The translations under genes and the position numbers were made by a program. Shown here in pieces: positions 1-7,418 of a stretch of DNA of 8,983 bases. Position 1 is the first letter of the stretch. Every line of letters begins with the position of its first letter. The notes below the pieces were generated by a model. It was not told the DNA's origin. It did no database searches and was given only the letters and a program-made list of their open reading frames with translations. Origin of the DNA: an uncultured Clostridium sp. (GTDB lineage: Bacteria; Bacillota; Clostridia; TANB77; CAG-508); assembly GCA_900553685.1 (NCBI GenBank), contig USEI01000031.1, positions 1 to 8,983 of the forward strand, given 5' to 3'.

Positions 1-1
1 T

Positions 2-55
2 CTTTTCAATATTTTATTTTCAATTTTCTTGTGACATATCTATTTTAAACCTATA
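2..55. repeat. Left copy of 54-bp terminal inverted repeat
   Basis: Positions 2-55 are the exact reverse complement of 8930-8983. The first mismatch is at 56 (G here, T in the other copy), after which six more bases (57-62) agree. The repeat is AT-rich, contains an internal imperfect tandem pair (3-16 and 17-30, both beginning TTTTCAAT) and the string CTTGTGACATATC. It lies beyond the operon terminator and overlaps no gene. No transposase or recombinase is in the window, so its nature (dispersed repeat, inversion site, or assembly boundary) cannot be settled here. Confidence 0.9.
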
Positions 56-60
56 GTATT

Positions 61-109
61 AAAAAAAGCATCAACTATGCCTTGAGCTTTCAAGTAGTAA
101 TTGATACTT
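61..109 (-). terminator. Rho-independent-type terminator after tcdA
   Basis: On the minus strand, ten bases after the tcdA stop, a hairpin is formed by a 12-bp outer stem (98-109 with 66-77, two G-U wobbles), a 3x3 internal loop, a 5-bp inner stem (CTTGA/TCAAG, 90-94 with 81-85) and the loop AAGC. It is followed by seven T (complement of 61-67). It is placed where the eight-gene operon should end. On the plus strand the same hairpin is followed by a shorter T-rich stretch (108-118), so it may stop transcription from both sides. Confidence 0.7.
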
Positions 110-118
110 TTTACTTTA

Positions 119-856
119 TTAGTCAAAATTTTCTTTTATTAGATCTTTAATAACCTCTCCTGCAATTATTAAACCAGCAACTGATGGCACAAAAGATATA
201 CTAGCAGGTACTTTTCTTTTGGTTAAAAAATCTTCAGATTTTTCATTATTAATATTCTCTTGATAATTTATTTTTTTAGGTTCTTCTTTTGAATATAATA
301 CTTTCAGATTTTTTATTCCTCTACTTTTTAACTCTTTTCTCATAACTTTTGCAAGAGGACAAACAGAAGTCTTATATATATCAGTAATCTCAAATTTAGT
401 TGGATCTAATTTATTTCCTGTTCCCATACAAGATATTATTGGTATATTTAATCTACTTGCTATTAAAACTAACTCTATTTTAGCAGTTATTGTATCTACT
501 GCATCTACTATATACGAAACTTTTTCATCAATTATATTTTTACTTTCTTTAGTAAAAAATTCTTGATAAATTTCAATATTAGCTCTTGGATTTATTTCTA
601 AAATTCTCTGTTTTTCAACTTCTACTTTAGATTTGTTTATAGTTTTATGAGTAGCAATAATTTGCCTATTTATATTGCTTTCAGAAATAACATCATTATC
701 AACTAATATAAAATCTCCTATGCCTGCTCTTGCTAACCCCTCTACCACATAAGAACCAACTCCACCAATTCCAAAAATAGCAACTTTTGATTTATTTAAC
801 TTTTCAATTCCATCTTTGCCAATTAATAACTCTGTTCTAGAAAATTGATTTTCCAT
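119..856 (-). CDS. tcdA: tRNA threonylcarbamoyladenosine dehydratase TcdA
   Basis: Cytoplasmic E1-like (ThiF/MoeB superfamily) enzyme that uses ATP to cyclise t6A at position 37 of ANN-decoding tRNAs to ct6A. The 245-residue length matches the family. Visible motifs are the nucleotide-binding GIGGVGS at 29-35, the DND at 53-55 that contacts ATP, NRQ at 63-65, the DAVD at 118-121, and the TcdA-typical block SCMGTGNKLDPTKFEI from 142 followed by VCPLAK at 165-170. The C-terminal PSVAGLIIAGEVIKDL segment is also typical. The RBS TAGGAGT lies about 6 nt before the ATG. It is the last gene of the operon, 31 nt after copA. In E. coli TcdA (CsdL) receives help from the CsdA-CsdE sulfur-transfer pair, which fits the sulfur theme of the neighbours. 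MoeB, ThiF or HesA are less likely because of the SCMGTGNK and VCPLAK blocks. Confidence 0.93.
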   Translation of the reverse strand: MENQFSRTELLIGKDGIEKLNKSKVAIFGIGGVGSYVVEGLARAGIGDFILVDNDVISESNINRQIIATHKTINKSKVEVEKQRILEINPRANIEIYQEFFTKESKNIIDEKVSYIVDAVDTITAKIELVLIASRLNIPIISCMGTGNKLDPTKFEITDIYKTSVCPLAKVMRKELKSRGIKNLKVLYSKEEPKKINYQENINNEKSEDFLTKRKVPASISFVPSVAGLIIAGEVIKDLIKENFD

Positions 857-887
857 ATATTACTCCTAAAATGTATATAATTATATT

Positions 888-1094
888 TTAAATAAATTTA
901 CTAACTTCAAATCCTGCTTCTTTTATAGTCTCTTCTATTACTTTGTTATCTATTTCTTTATTTGAAGAAATTATAACTTCTTTTGTTTCTAAATTAACTT
1001 CTACATCTTCTACACTATCAATTTTTTTCAAAGCTTTCTCAACACTCATTTTACAATGATTACAACTCATTCCATTAACAATTAATTTTTTCAT
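888..1094 (-). CDS. Possible separately translated CopZ-like copper chaperone inside copA
   Basis: The last 68 codons of copA encode a complete HMA copper-binding domain beginning MKKLIVNGMSCNHC, the usual start of a free CopZ. Directly before its in-frame ATG (1092-1094) lies AAGGAGAGG (complement of 1101-1109), a ribosome binding site with correct spacing (about 6 to 9 nt) that is as strong as those of the other genes here. The preceding linker (about residues 785-804) is charged and unlike a domain. Two readings are possible: a recent fusion of copA and copZ that kept the old RBS, or active internal initiation giving both a tethered and a free chaperone. The domain itself is certain; separate expression is inference. 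Confidence 0.45.
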   Translation of the reverse strand: MKKLIVNGMSCNHCKMSVEKALKKIDSVEDVEVNLETKEVIISSNKEIDNKVIEETIKEAGFEVSKFI

Positions 1095-3488
1095 AATTTT
1101 CCTCTCCTTATTATCCAAATTTTCAGAATCACATTTTTTAAATTCAGGTTTGAATTTTTTTAATCTTAAAGCATTTAAAACAACACATACCGAACTTAAG
1201 CTCATTGCTGCAGCTCCAATCATTGGATTTAGTTTAAGATTAAAACTCAAATAAAATAATCCTGCTGCAACTGGTATTCCAATAATATTATAGAAAAATG
1301 CCCAAAATAAACTCATTTTTATATTATTAATAACTTTTTTACTTAAACTTATTGCAGAAACTACTGAAAGTAAATCATCATTAATTAAAACTATGTCAGC
1401 AGATTCTACTGCAATATCAGTTCCAGAACTTATTGCGATTCCTACATCACTCCTTACTAAAGCTGGACTATCATTAATTCCATCTCCAACAAAAGCTACT
1501 CTTTTTCCAGAAGCTTGTAATTTAGTAACTTCTCTTTCTTTGTCTTGTGGCATAACTTCCGAAATTACCTTATCTATTTCTAAATTTTTTCCAATACTTT
1601 CTGCAACATTTTTATTATCACCAGTTATCATTATAACTTCTAAGTTTTTCTTTTTTAATTCACTAATTGCTATTTTGGAAGTTGGTTTTATTGTATCTGC
1701 AACTGCAATTATTCCTAATAATCGATTTTCTTTTGCAAAATACAACAAAGTTTTTCCTTGTTTTGAAAGTTCTTCAGCTTTTAATAAAACATCTTCTAAT
1801 TTAACATTATTTTCTTGCATAAAAGCCAGATTTCCTCCAAAATACTCTATGTTGTCTATTTTACCTCTTACTCCTCTTCCTGAAATTGCTTCAAAATCTT
1901 TCACTTCATATAAATTCAAATTATTTTCTCTTGTTTTTTCAATTATAGCTTCTGCAAGAGGATGTTCTGAATTCTTTTCTAAACTTCCTGCAATTTTTAA
2001 TAAATTATTTTTAGATGTCAAATCATTATTTTTATTTAAAACTACTTTTACTTTATTTTTTTGTGACATAACTTCATTTATCAAATCTTGATTTGTTATT
2101 ATGTCTATTACCTTTGGTTTTCCTTGAGTTATTGTTCCTGTTTTATCTAATACTACAGTATCAACTTTATGCAATAACTCTAGACTTTCGGCTGATTTTA
2201 TTAATATTCCAAGTTCAGCTCCTTTTCCTGTTCCAACCATAATAGCAACAGGAGTTGCAAGTCCTAGCGCACAAGGACATGAAATTACTAAAACTGCTAT
2301 TCCTATACTTAAAGCGAATTCAAAACTCTGTCCGTTTATAAGCCAAAATATAGTTGCAAGTAATGCTATAGTAATAACAATAGGAACAAAAACACCACTT
2401 ACCTTATCTGCTAATCTTGAAATTGGAGCTTTTGAATTTGCTGCTTCTTCTACTAATTTTATAATCTGTGCAAGAGTTGTATCATCACCTACTTCTGTTG
2501 CTTTCATCTTAAAATAACCATTTTTATTTATTGTTCCTGAAATAACCTTATCATTTATAGACTTCTGTGTAGGTATACTTTCACCAGTAATGGTAGATTC
2601 ATCAATACTTGATTCACCTTCAATAATAATACCATCAACTGGTATTGAATATCCTGGTTTTATAATAATAATATCTTCTTTTTTTATGTCTTTAACTTCG
2701 ACTTCAATTTCTTTTTCATTTTTTAATACAATAGCTGTTTTGGGCGCTAAATTAATAAGTTTATTAATTGCTTCACTAGTTTTTCCTTTTGATTTTGTTT
2801 CTAAATATTTTCCAACAGTTATTAAAGTTAAAATAGTTCCCGCTGATTCAAAGTATAAATCATTTGAAAATCTTGAAACTAACTCTAAATTATTATGTCC
2901 TAATCCAAATCCAATCATATAAATAGCATATATACCATATATAATAGCTGAGAAACTACCTATTGCAATTAGCGAATCCATATTAGGACTTAATTTAAAT
3001 AGTCTTTTAAAACCTATGATAAAATAATTTCTATTTACATATATAATAGGAATTAATAACAAAATTTGAGTAAATCCAAAGGTAATTGCATTTTCTGGAC
3101 CATGAAATAAGTCGTTAATTAATTTAGGAACTGGAATTCCAAATAAATCATAAAACATATGATACATTGCAACATACATAAGTGGAATCCAGAAACATAT
3201 AGATATAATTAATCTTTTTTTCATTGATTTTAGTGTATTTTCATTATCATTTTGTATTTTATCTTTTTGTGAGTTAATAGCTAAAGTTGCACCATATCCT
3301 TCATTTTTAACAGCTTCAATTATTTTTTTATCATTTAAAGTTTTTTCGTCATATTCTACTATCATACTATTTGATAATAAATTTACATTTACATTTTTAA
3401 TTCCATTTAAATTTTCTACTGCTTTTTGAACATGAGCTTGGCAACTGCTACAAGTCATACCCTGGATATTGAATTTGTTTTTTTTCAA
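888..3488 (-). CDS. copA: Cu(I)-exporting P1B-type ATPase CopA with C-terminal CopZ-like domain
   Basis: Membrane pump that expels Cu(I) using ATP. Numbering from the upstream ATG at 3506: N-terminal metal-binding domain with GMTCSSC (16-22), membrane helices, TITGES (305-310), the transport motif CPC (410-412), phosphorylated Asp in DKTGT (454-458), SEHPLA (513-518), GDGIND (674-679), FYN in TM7 (738-740) and MSLSS in TM8 (768-772). The FYN and MxxSS pair marks the Cu(I) subtype P1B-1. A loop of about 30 residues (roughly 472-500) enlarges the nucleotide-binding domain. Residues 805-872 form a second HMA domain (GMSCNHC). I chose TTG at 3488 as start, because AGAGGTG (3494-3500) sits 5 nt before it; the ATG at 3506 would place that SD inside the gene and has no good SD of its own. 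The SD overlaps the stop of the ttcA 3' part, indicating coupling. With TTG the protein has 866 residues. Confidence 0.95.
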   Translation of the reverse strand: MKKNKFNIQGMTCSSCQAHVQKAVENLNGIKNVNVNLLSNSMIVEYDEKTLNDKKIIEAVKNEGYGATLAINSQKDKIQNDNENTLKSMKKRLIISICFWIPLMYVAMYHMFYDLFGIPVPKLINDLFHGPENAITFGFTQILLLIPIIYVNRNYFIIGFKRLFKLSPNMDSLIAIGSFSAIIYGIYAIYMIGFGLGHNNLELVSRFSNDLYFESAGTILTLITVGKYLETKSKGKTSEAINKLINLAPKTAIVLKNEKEIEVEVKDIKKEDIIIIKPGYSIPVDGIIIEGESSIDESTITGESIPTQKSINDKVISGTINKNGYFKMKATEVGDDTTLAQIIKLVEEAANSKAPISRLADKVSGVFVPIVITIALLATIFWLINGQSFEFALSIGIAVLVISCPCALGLATPVAIMVGTGKGAELGILIKSAESLELLHKVDTVVLDKTGTITQGKPKVIDIITNQDLINEVMSQKNKVKVVLNKNNDLTSKNNLLKIAGSLEKNSEHPLAEAIIEKTRENNLNLYEVKDFEAISGRGVRGKIDNIEYFGGNLAFMQENNVKLEDVLLKAEELSKQGKTLLYFAKENRLLGIIAVADTIKPTSKIAISELKKKNLEVIMITGDNKNVAESIGKNLEIDKVISEVMPQDKEREVTKLQASGKRVAFVGDGINDSPALVRSDVGIAISSGTDIAVESADIVLINDDLLSVVSAISLSKKVINNIKMSLFWAFFYNIIGIPVAAGLFYLSFNLKLNPMIGAAAMSLSSVCVVLNALRLKKFKPEFKKCDSENLDNKERKIMKKLIVNGMSCNHCKMSVEKALKKIDSVEDVEVNLETKEVIISSNKEIDNKVIEETIKEAGFEVSKFI

Positions 3489-3498
3489 AAAATCACCT

Positions 3499-3804
3499 CT
3501 ATTCATTTTTAAAATCTTCTAGAAAATGGTGAAATTCATTACCTTTTCTATATGAAATAATTGTATCTAAATTAACATTTTGTACACTATTAAATATATT
3601 AATATCTATATTATCATAAGACTTTTTCATTTCTTTTATTAGATTTTTCATCTCTTCTCTCTTAGATTTTCTATCTTCATTATAATTTGAATGATATTCT
3701 TCTGTAAACCTACATGCACATTCTATAAATTCTAAATTATTTCTATTTTTCCATGCTAAAATGTCTTCTTCTTTAACGAAATATAGAGGTCTAATAAGCT
3801 CCAT
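3499..3804 (-). CDS. ttcA: TtcA-type tRNA thiolase, C-terminal part (downstream of frameshift)
   Basis: This 101-codon frame continues the protein of 3791-4333 in another frame and is not an independent gene. It opens with MELIRPLYFVKEEDI, the family segment that normally follows directly after the N-terminal part's KSTSHPG, and its ATG has no fitting SD. It carries the cysteines of ECACRF (C29, C31), one of which should supply the third ligand of the TtcA [4Fe-4S] cluster beside the CxxC of the N-terminal part. The tail (about 40-101) is charged and then ends in FHHFLEDFKNE. The intact length of both parts together would be about 277 residues, normal for this family. Its stop codon lies inside the copA ribosome binding site. 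Confidence 0.85.
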   Translation of the reverse strand: MELIRPLYFVKEEDILAWKNRNNLEFIECACRFTEEYHSNYNEDRKSKREEMKNLIKEMKKSYDNIDINIFNSVQNVNLDTIISYRKGNEFHHFLEDFKNE

Positions 3805-4333
3805 TCCGAGGATGAGATGTGCTTTTTATTCTTGGCATCATTGTCTGCATTTGAGAACCATAAAACATTCCCATTAAAATAGTTTCTATAACATCATCAA
3901 AATGATGTCCTAAAGCAATTTTATTACAGCCTAATTCTTTTGCCTTTTCATATAAATATCCCCTTCTCATCCTTGCACAAATATAACAAGGATTTTTTTC
4001 AATATTTACAACTCTACTAAATATATCTGTTTCAAACATTATAATTGGTATATTTAATATTTTGCTATTTTCTATTATTTTTTGTTTATTTTTCTCATTA
4101 TATCCTGGATTCATAACAATAAATTTTATTTCAAAATTCATTTTTCTATGTTTTTTTAATTCTTGAAAACATTTTGCCATAAGCATAGAATCTTTTCCAC
4201 CAGAAATACATATAGCAATTTTATCTCCTTCTTGTATCATTTCATATTCAGTTATACCTTTAATAAATTTTTTCCAAATTTCTTTACGAAATCTTTTGGT
4301 AATTGTTTGTTCTATTTCTTCGTATCTTTCCAT
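3791..4333 (-). CDS. ttcA: TtcA-type tRNA 2-thiocytidine synthetase, N-terminal part, frameshifted
   Basis: PP-loop ATPase of the TtcA family, which thiolates C32 of certain tRNAs with a [4Fe-4S] cluster. The PP-loop SGGKDS is at 44-49, the cluster CxxC in NPCYICARMRRG has C116 and C119, and LGHHFDDVIETILM (141-154) is family-typical. The frame runs correctly to KSTSHP, then reads RNGAY and stops at 3791. Dropping one base near 3808 restores HPGMELIRPLY and joins it to the frame 3499-3804. So this is one gene interrupted by a single extra base. The start ATG at 4333 has the SD AAAGGA at good spacing, 33 nt after the CmpB-like gene. Whether the break is a real mutation, a sequencing error or a recoding site is open. 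The specific tRNA substrate in Firmicutes is less certain than in E. coli. Confidence 0.88.
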   Translation of the reverse strand: MERYEEIEQTITKRFRKEIWKKFIKGITEYEMIQEGDKIAICISGGKDSMLMAKCFQELKKHRKMNFEIKFIVMNPGYNEKNKQKIIENSKILNIPIIMFETDIFSRVVNIEKNPCYICARMRRGYLYEKAKELGCNKIALGHHFDDVIETILMGMFYGSQMQTMMPRIKSTSHPRNGAY

Positions 4334-4366
4334 TAAATTATTCCTTTTGAAAATTATTTTTTATAT

Positions 4367-5386
4367 TTATATATTTCTTTGAGTATCAAACTTATAATAA
4401 TAATTTTTTACATCTGGGTAAAATTCACTAATTTTTTTCATAGAACCATCTTGTAAAGTTATTGTTAAATTAGGATATGTCATTAACATTTTCTCCACAC
4501 TAAAGAACTTATTTAAAAATTCTGCTTTTTCTTCATCTTTATAAAGTTCGTCATAAATTTTTTCAGTTTCTTGTTTATAATTAATTTGTACATCATTTTC
4601 AACTGCAACTTTTATTAAAAAAACATTTATTGCATAAGCTGAAATTAAACAATCAAAAAATAAAAATACTATTAAAGCCAAAGTCATTATTTTTAATAAT
4701 ATTAAATTAACTTTTTCTTTAAACCAGTCTATGCATTTATCTACAAATGGATTTATTACTCTCATCAAATAAACACCTAAAAGACCCCAAAAAATTGAAT
4801 ATAAAAAGCATATTCTTCCATTAATATTTAAAAATCTATTTGAATAATCCCACCATTTTACATTTAAAATTAATTCTCCTAGTAAACTAACAAAGTATTC
4901 TACAATAGAACCAACAATAAAACCACCAATAAATAACGTATGATTATTTTTAAAGAATTTATAATTTAATACTAATATTATAATTACAGCTCCAAGCCCA
5001 TAAATACAGCAAAATGGTCCGTATAGAAAACTTTGTCTACTTTCAAATACACCATAATTAAACAATGCAAAAAGAGTTTCTATCACAAAACCTAAAAAAC
5101 TATAAATAATAAAATATGCAAGAATTCTCCAGAAAGAAATCTTTACAGATTTATAATTACAATCTTTTTTACTTTCAGTATCTATTTTTTTAAATACTTT
5201 TTTTAACTTATCTACTATCTCTTCTGTATTTTCTGACTTTTCAATTGTTTCAATTAATTTATTTATTTTATTACTTATCTTTTTATTTTGAACGATTTTG
5301 CCTTCTTTATTTTTTTCTTCCTCATTATAATTTTCATTATTTTTAACTTTATCCTCTTCTAATTCTAGATCATTTTTTTGTTTCAT
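4367..5386 (-). CDS. CmpB-family (putative ABC-transporter type IV) membrane protein of unknown function
   Basis: Integral membrane protein of 339 residues in the CmpB-like family (Pfam PF06541), widespread in Firmicutes and without an established function. The family core is plain: YSFLGFVIE (95-103), RQSFLYGPFCCIYGLG (117-132), KWWDYSNRFLNINGRICF (177-194). About five hydrophobic helices lie near 86-108, 128-142, 150-172, 192-212 and 228-258. The first 80 residues are an unusual soluble extension rich in Glu, Lys and Asn with likely coiled-coil character, and the last 80 are also soluble. No signal peptide is visible and no ABC ATPase other than SufC lies nearby, so transport is not shown. 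The SD is AGAGGT about 6 nt before the ATG; the gene follows mnmA by 42 nt, the widest gap in the operon. Any link to sulfur or Fe-S metabolism rests on position only. Confidence 0.8.
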   Translation of the reverse strand: MKQKNDLELEEDKVKNNENYNEEEKNKEGKIVQNKKISNKINKLIETIEKSENTEEIVDKLKKVFKKIDTESKKDCNYKSVKISFWRILAYFIIYSFLGFVIETLFALFNYGVFESRQSFLYGPFCCIYGLGAVIIILVLNYKFFKNNHTLFIGGFIVGSIVEYFVSLLGELILNVKWWDYSNRFLNINGRICFLYSIFWGLLGVYLMRVINPFVDKCIDWFKEKVNLILLKIMTLALIVFLFFDCLISAYAINVFLIKVAVENDVQINYKQETEKIYDELYKDEEKAEFLNKFFSVEKMLMTYPNLTITLQDGSMKKISEFYPDVKNYYYKFDTQRNI

Positions 5387-5428
5387 ATATACCTCTTATT
5401 TTATAATTACTTAAATTTGGATTTATTT

Positions 5429-6484
5429 TTATATTATTTTTCCACCGCCTAAAACAAAATCATCTATATAAAATACTGCTGACTGTCCTGGAGTTAGTGC
5501 TCTTTGAGGTTCTTCAAAAATAACTTTAATTAATTTATTTTCTTGCTTAATTTTAGCTTTTGCTTGTTTTGTTGAATATCTGGTTTTTACTTCTACATCT
5601 ATCCAATCTTCTATTTTATCTATTAATAATAAATTAATATCTGTTACAAAAATCTCTTTTTTATAAAGCTCTTTTTCTTCTCCAACAATTACTTCATTTT
5701 TTTCCTTATCGAATCCTAACACAAAAAGAGGAACCGGATTAGAAATTCCCAATCCTTTTCTTTGACCTATTGTATAATTATAAATCCCTTTATGTTTTCC
5801 TAATATCTTTCCTTTGGAATCTACAATATTTCCGGATTTAGGTTTTATATTGGAATTATTCTCTAAAAATTTTTTATAATCTCCATCTGGAATAAAACAT
5901 ATATCTTCACTATCTGGCTTATTAGCCACCATTAAATTCTCGTTTTTTGCAATTTCTCTTATTTGGTTCTTATTTTCAAAATCACTTAAAGGAAAAATTA
6001 TTTCTTTTATTAAATCTTTTGGAATACTCCATAAAACATAGCTTTGATCCTTTTTTCCAGCATTAGATTTTTTTATTCCCCATCTTTTATACTTCTCACT
6101 ATATTCAGTTTTCGCATAATGTCCAGTTGCAATATAATCGCAACCTAGTTCTATTGCTTTTTGGTGCATTACACCAAATTTCATATATTTGTTGCACTCA
6201 ATACAAGGATTTGGTGTCTTGCAATTTGAATAACAATCTATAAAATCTTCAATTACATATTTTTTAAAAGTTTTTTCGCAATTATAAATATGATGCTCTA
6301 TTCCTAAAAAATCGCATATTTTTTTAGCATCTTCAAATAAATTTTCTTTAGAAATTTTCTCTTCTTCACTATGTAATTGTAGTGTTATACCTATTACTTC
6401 GTATCCTTGTTTTTTTAGTAATAATGCACATACACTACTATCCACTCCACCACTCATACCTAGCAAAACTCTTTTATTTTCCAT
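5429..6484 (-). CDS. mnmA: tRNA-specific 2-thiouridylase MnmA
   Basis: Cytoplasmic enzyme that adenylates and thiolates U34 of Glu, Gln and Lys tRNAs to s2U, using persulfide sulfur from a cysteine desulfurase or carrier. The 351-residue length is normal. The PP-loop SGGVDSS is at 11-17. Both catalytic cysteines are present: C94 in TPNPCIEC and C196 in DSEDICFIPDG. ATGHYAK (119-125), YTIGQRKGLGI (237-247) and the C-terminal RALTPGQSAVFY (328-339) are family hallmarks, so the enzyme looks intact. The SD AAAGGA stands 8-9 nt before the ATG, and the gene begins 16 nt after the Suf partner gene. In this operon it is a direct consumer of sulfur, but no desulfurase gene (iscS, nifS, sufS) is adjacent in the window, so the donor must be encoded elsewhere. 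Confidence 0.96.
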   Translation of the reverse strand: MENKRVLLGMSGGVDSSVCALLLKKQGYEVIGITLQLHSEEEKISKENLFEDAKKICDFLGIEHHIYNCEKTFKKYVIEDFIDCYSNCKTPNPCIECNKYMKFGVMHQKAIELGCDYIATGHYAKTEYSEKYKRWGIKKSNAGKKDQSYVLWSIPKDLIKEIIFPLSDFENKNQIREIAKNENLMVANKPDSEDICFIPDGDYKKFLENNSNIKPKSGNIVDSKGKILGKHKGIYNYTIGQRKGLGISNPVPLFVLGFDKEKNEVIVGEEKELYKKEIFVTDINLLLIDKIEDWIDVEVKTRYSTKQAKAKIKQENKLIKVIFEEPQRALTPGQSAVFYIDDFVLGGGKII

Positions 6485-6500
6485 AAATATTTTCCTTTTT

Positions 6501-7418
6501 CTATTTTAAAAATCCATTTATTATTTGTTCTTCTGCTTCTTTCTCTGTTAATCCTAAAGACATTAATTTAATTAACTGTTCTCCTGCAATCTTACCTATT
6601 GCAGCCTCATGTGTTAAACTTGCATCAATATTTTTAGCAGTAACTTGAGGTAGAGAAGATACTTCTCCATTATCCATAATGATAGCATCACATTCTACAT
6701 GTCCAAAACAAGCATTATTTCCATATACTCTTGAAATGAATTCTTGTTTTGAGCTATCTTTTGCAACTGACCTTGAAATAACATTTGTACTAGAATTTTC
6801 ACCATTTAAGTTTACTTCAAATTCAGTTTTAGCAATTTGATTTCCATGTGTCATAATTTTTTCTTTTATTATAAGTGTTGCATCTCTATCGAGTTCTCCT
6901 TTTGTAGTTCTTATAGTAGAATCTACTCCTTTAATTTGAACTGTTTCCATTTCTAAAGTAGCTCCAGCTTTTAAATATATTTCTGTAACAGGATTTAAAA
7001 TTCTTTTTCCTGTTCCATCTCCTTCTCCATAATGTTTTTCAATATACTTAACTTTTGCTCCCTCTTCTAAGAAAAATCTATGAATTCCATCATGTTCAGA
7101 AGTATCACATGATGAATTATGAATTCCGCATCCTGCAACAATAACAACTTCAGCATTTTTTCCTACAAAAAAATCATTATATACTAAATCTTTCATTCCA
7201 CTTTTGGTTAAAATTACTGGTATATGAACACTTTCGTTTTTAGTATTTTCTTTTATAAATATGTCTATTCCATCTTTATCTTTCTTAGATACAATATCTA
7301 TATTAGCAGTAGTTTTTCTGTCTACCTTTTTTCCATTTTCTCTTAAATTGTATGCTCCTTGAGGTGTTTTTTCAATGTCTGCAATCTGTTTTAGCAAGTT
7401 TCTTTCTATACTATCCAT
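6501..7418 (-). CDS. sufB: SufB/SufD-family Fe-S assembly scaffold (SmsB-like, short form)
   Basis: Scaffold partner of SufC, expected to form a SufB-SufC type complex on which Fe-S clusters are built. At 305 residues it has only the beta-helix core and lacks the N-terminal region of E. coli SufB (about 495 residues). Key residues: C97 and C104 in VAGCGIHNSSCD, C237 and C243 in NNACFGHVECDAIIMD, and H270-E271 in THEAAIGKIAGEQ. C243 corresponds in position to the essential Cys405 of E. coli SufB and HEA to its HEAT motif (alignment by eye). One B-type gene plus one C-type gene, without sufD, sufS or sufU, is the arrangement described as SMS in archaea and Clostridia. The ATG overlaps the sufC stop by 8 nt and is preceded by a very strong SD AAAGGAGG (7427-7434), so translation is coupled. 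Confidence 0.93.
   Translation of the reverse strand: MDSIERNLLKQIADIEKTPQGAYNLRENGKKVDRKTTANIDIVSKKDKDGIDIFIKENTKNESVHIPVILTKSGMKDLVYNDFFVGKNAEVVIVAGCGIHNSSCDTSEHDGIHRFFLEEGAKVKYIEKHYGEGDGTGKRILNPVTEIYLKAGATLEMETVQIKGVDSTIRTTKGELDRDATLIIKEKIMTHGNQIAKTEFEVNLNGENSSTNVISRSVAKDSSKQEFISRVYGNNACFGHVECDAIIMDNGEVSSLPQVTAKNIDASLTHEAAIGKIAGEQLIKLMSLGLTEKEAEEQIINGFLK

Noticed and set aside
1393..2922. Open frames on the plus strand opposite copA (1393-2091 and 2590-2922)
   Set aside because: They lie wholly antisense to a well-conserved ATPase, lack ribosome binding sites and translate to Ser/Phe/Leu-rich sequence without recognisable domains.
3791..3815. Classical -1 slippery heptamer or prfB-type programmed frameshift in ttcA
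   Set aside because: The shift needed is +1, no A AAA AAG heptamer lies in the right frame, and there is no CTT TGA context with an upstream SD-like stimulator. Only the rare CGG codon remains as a weak hint.
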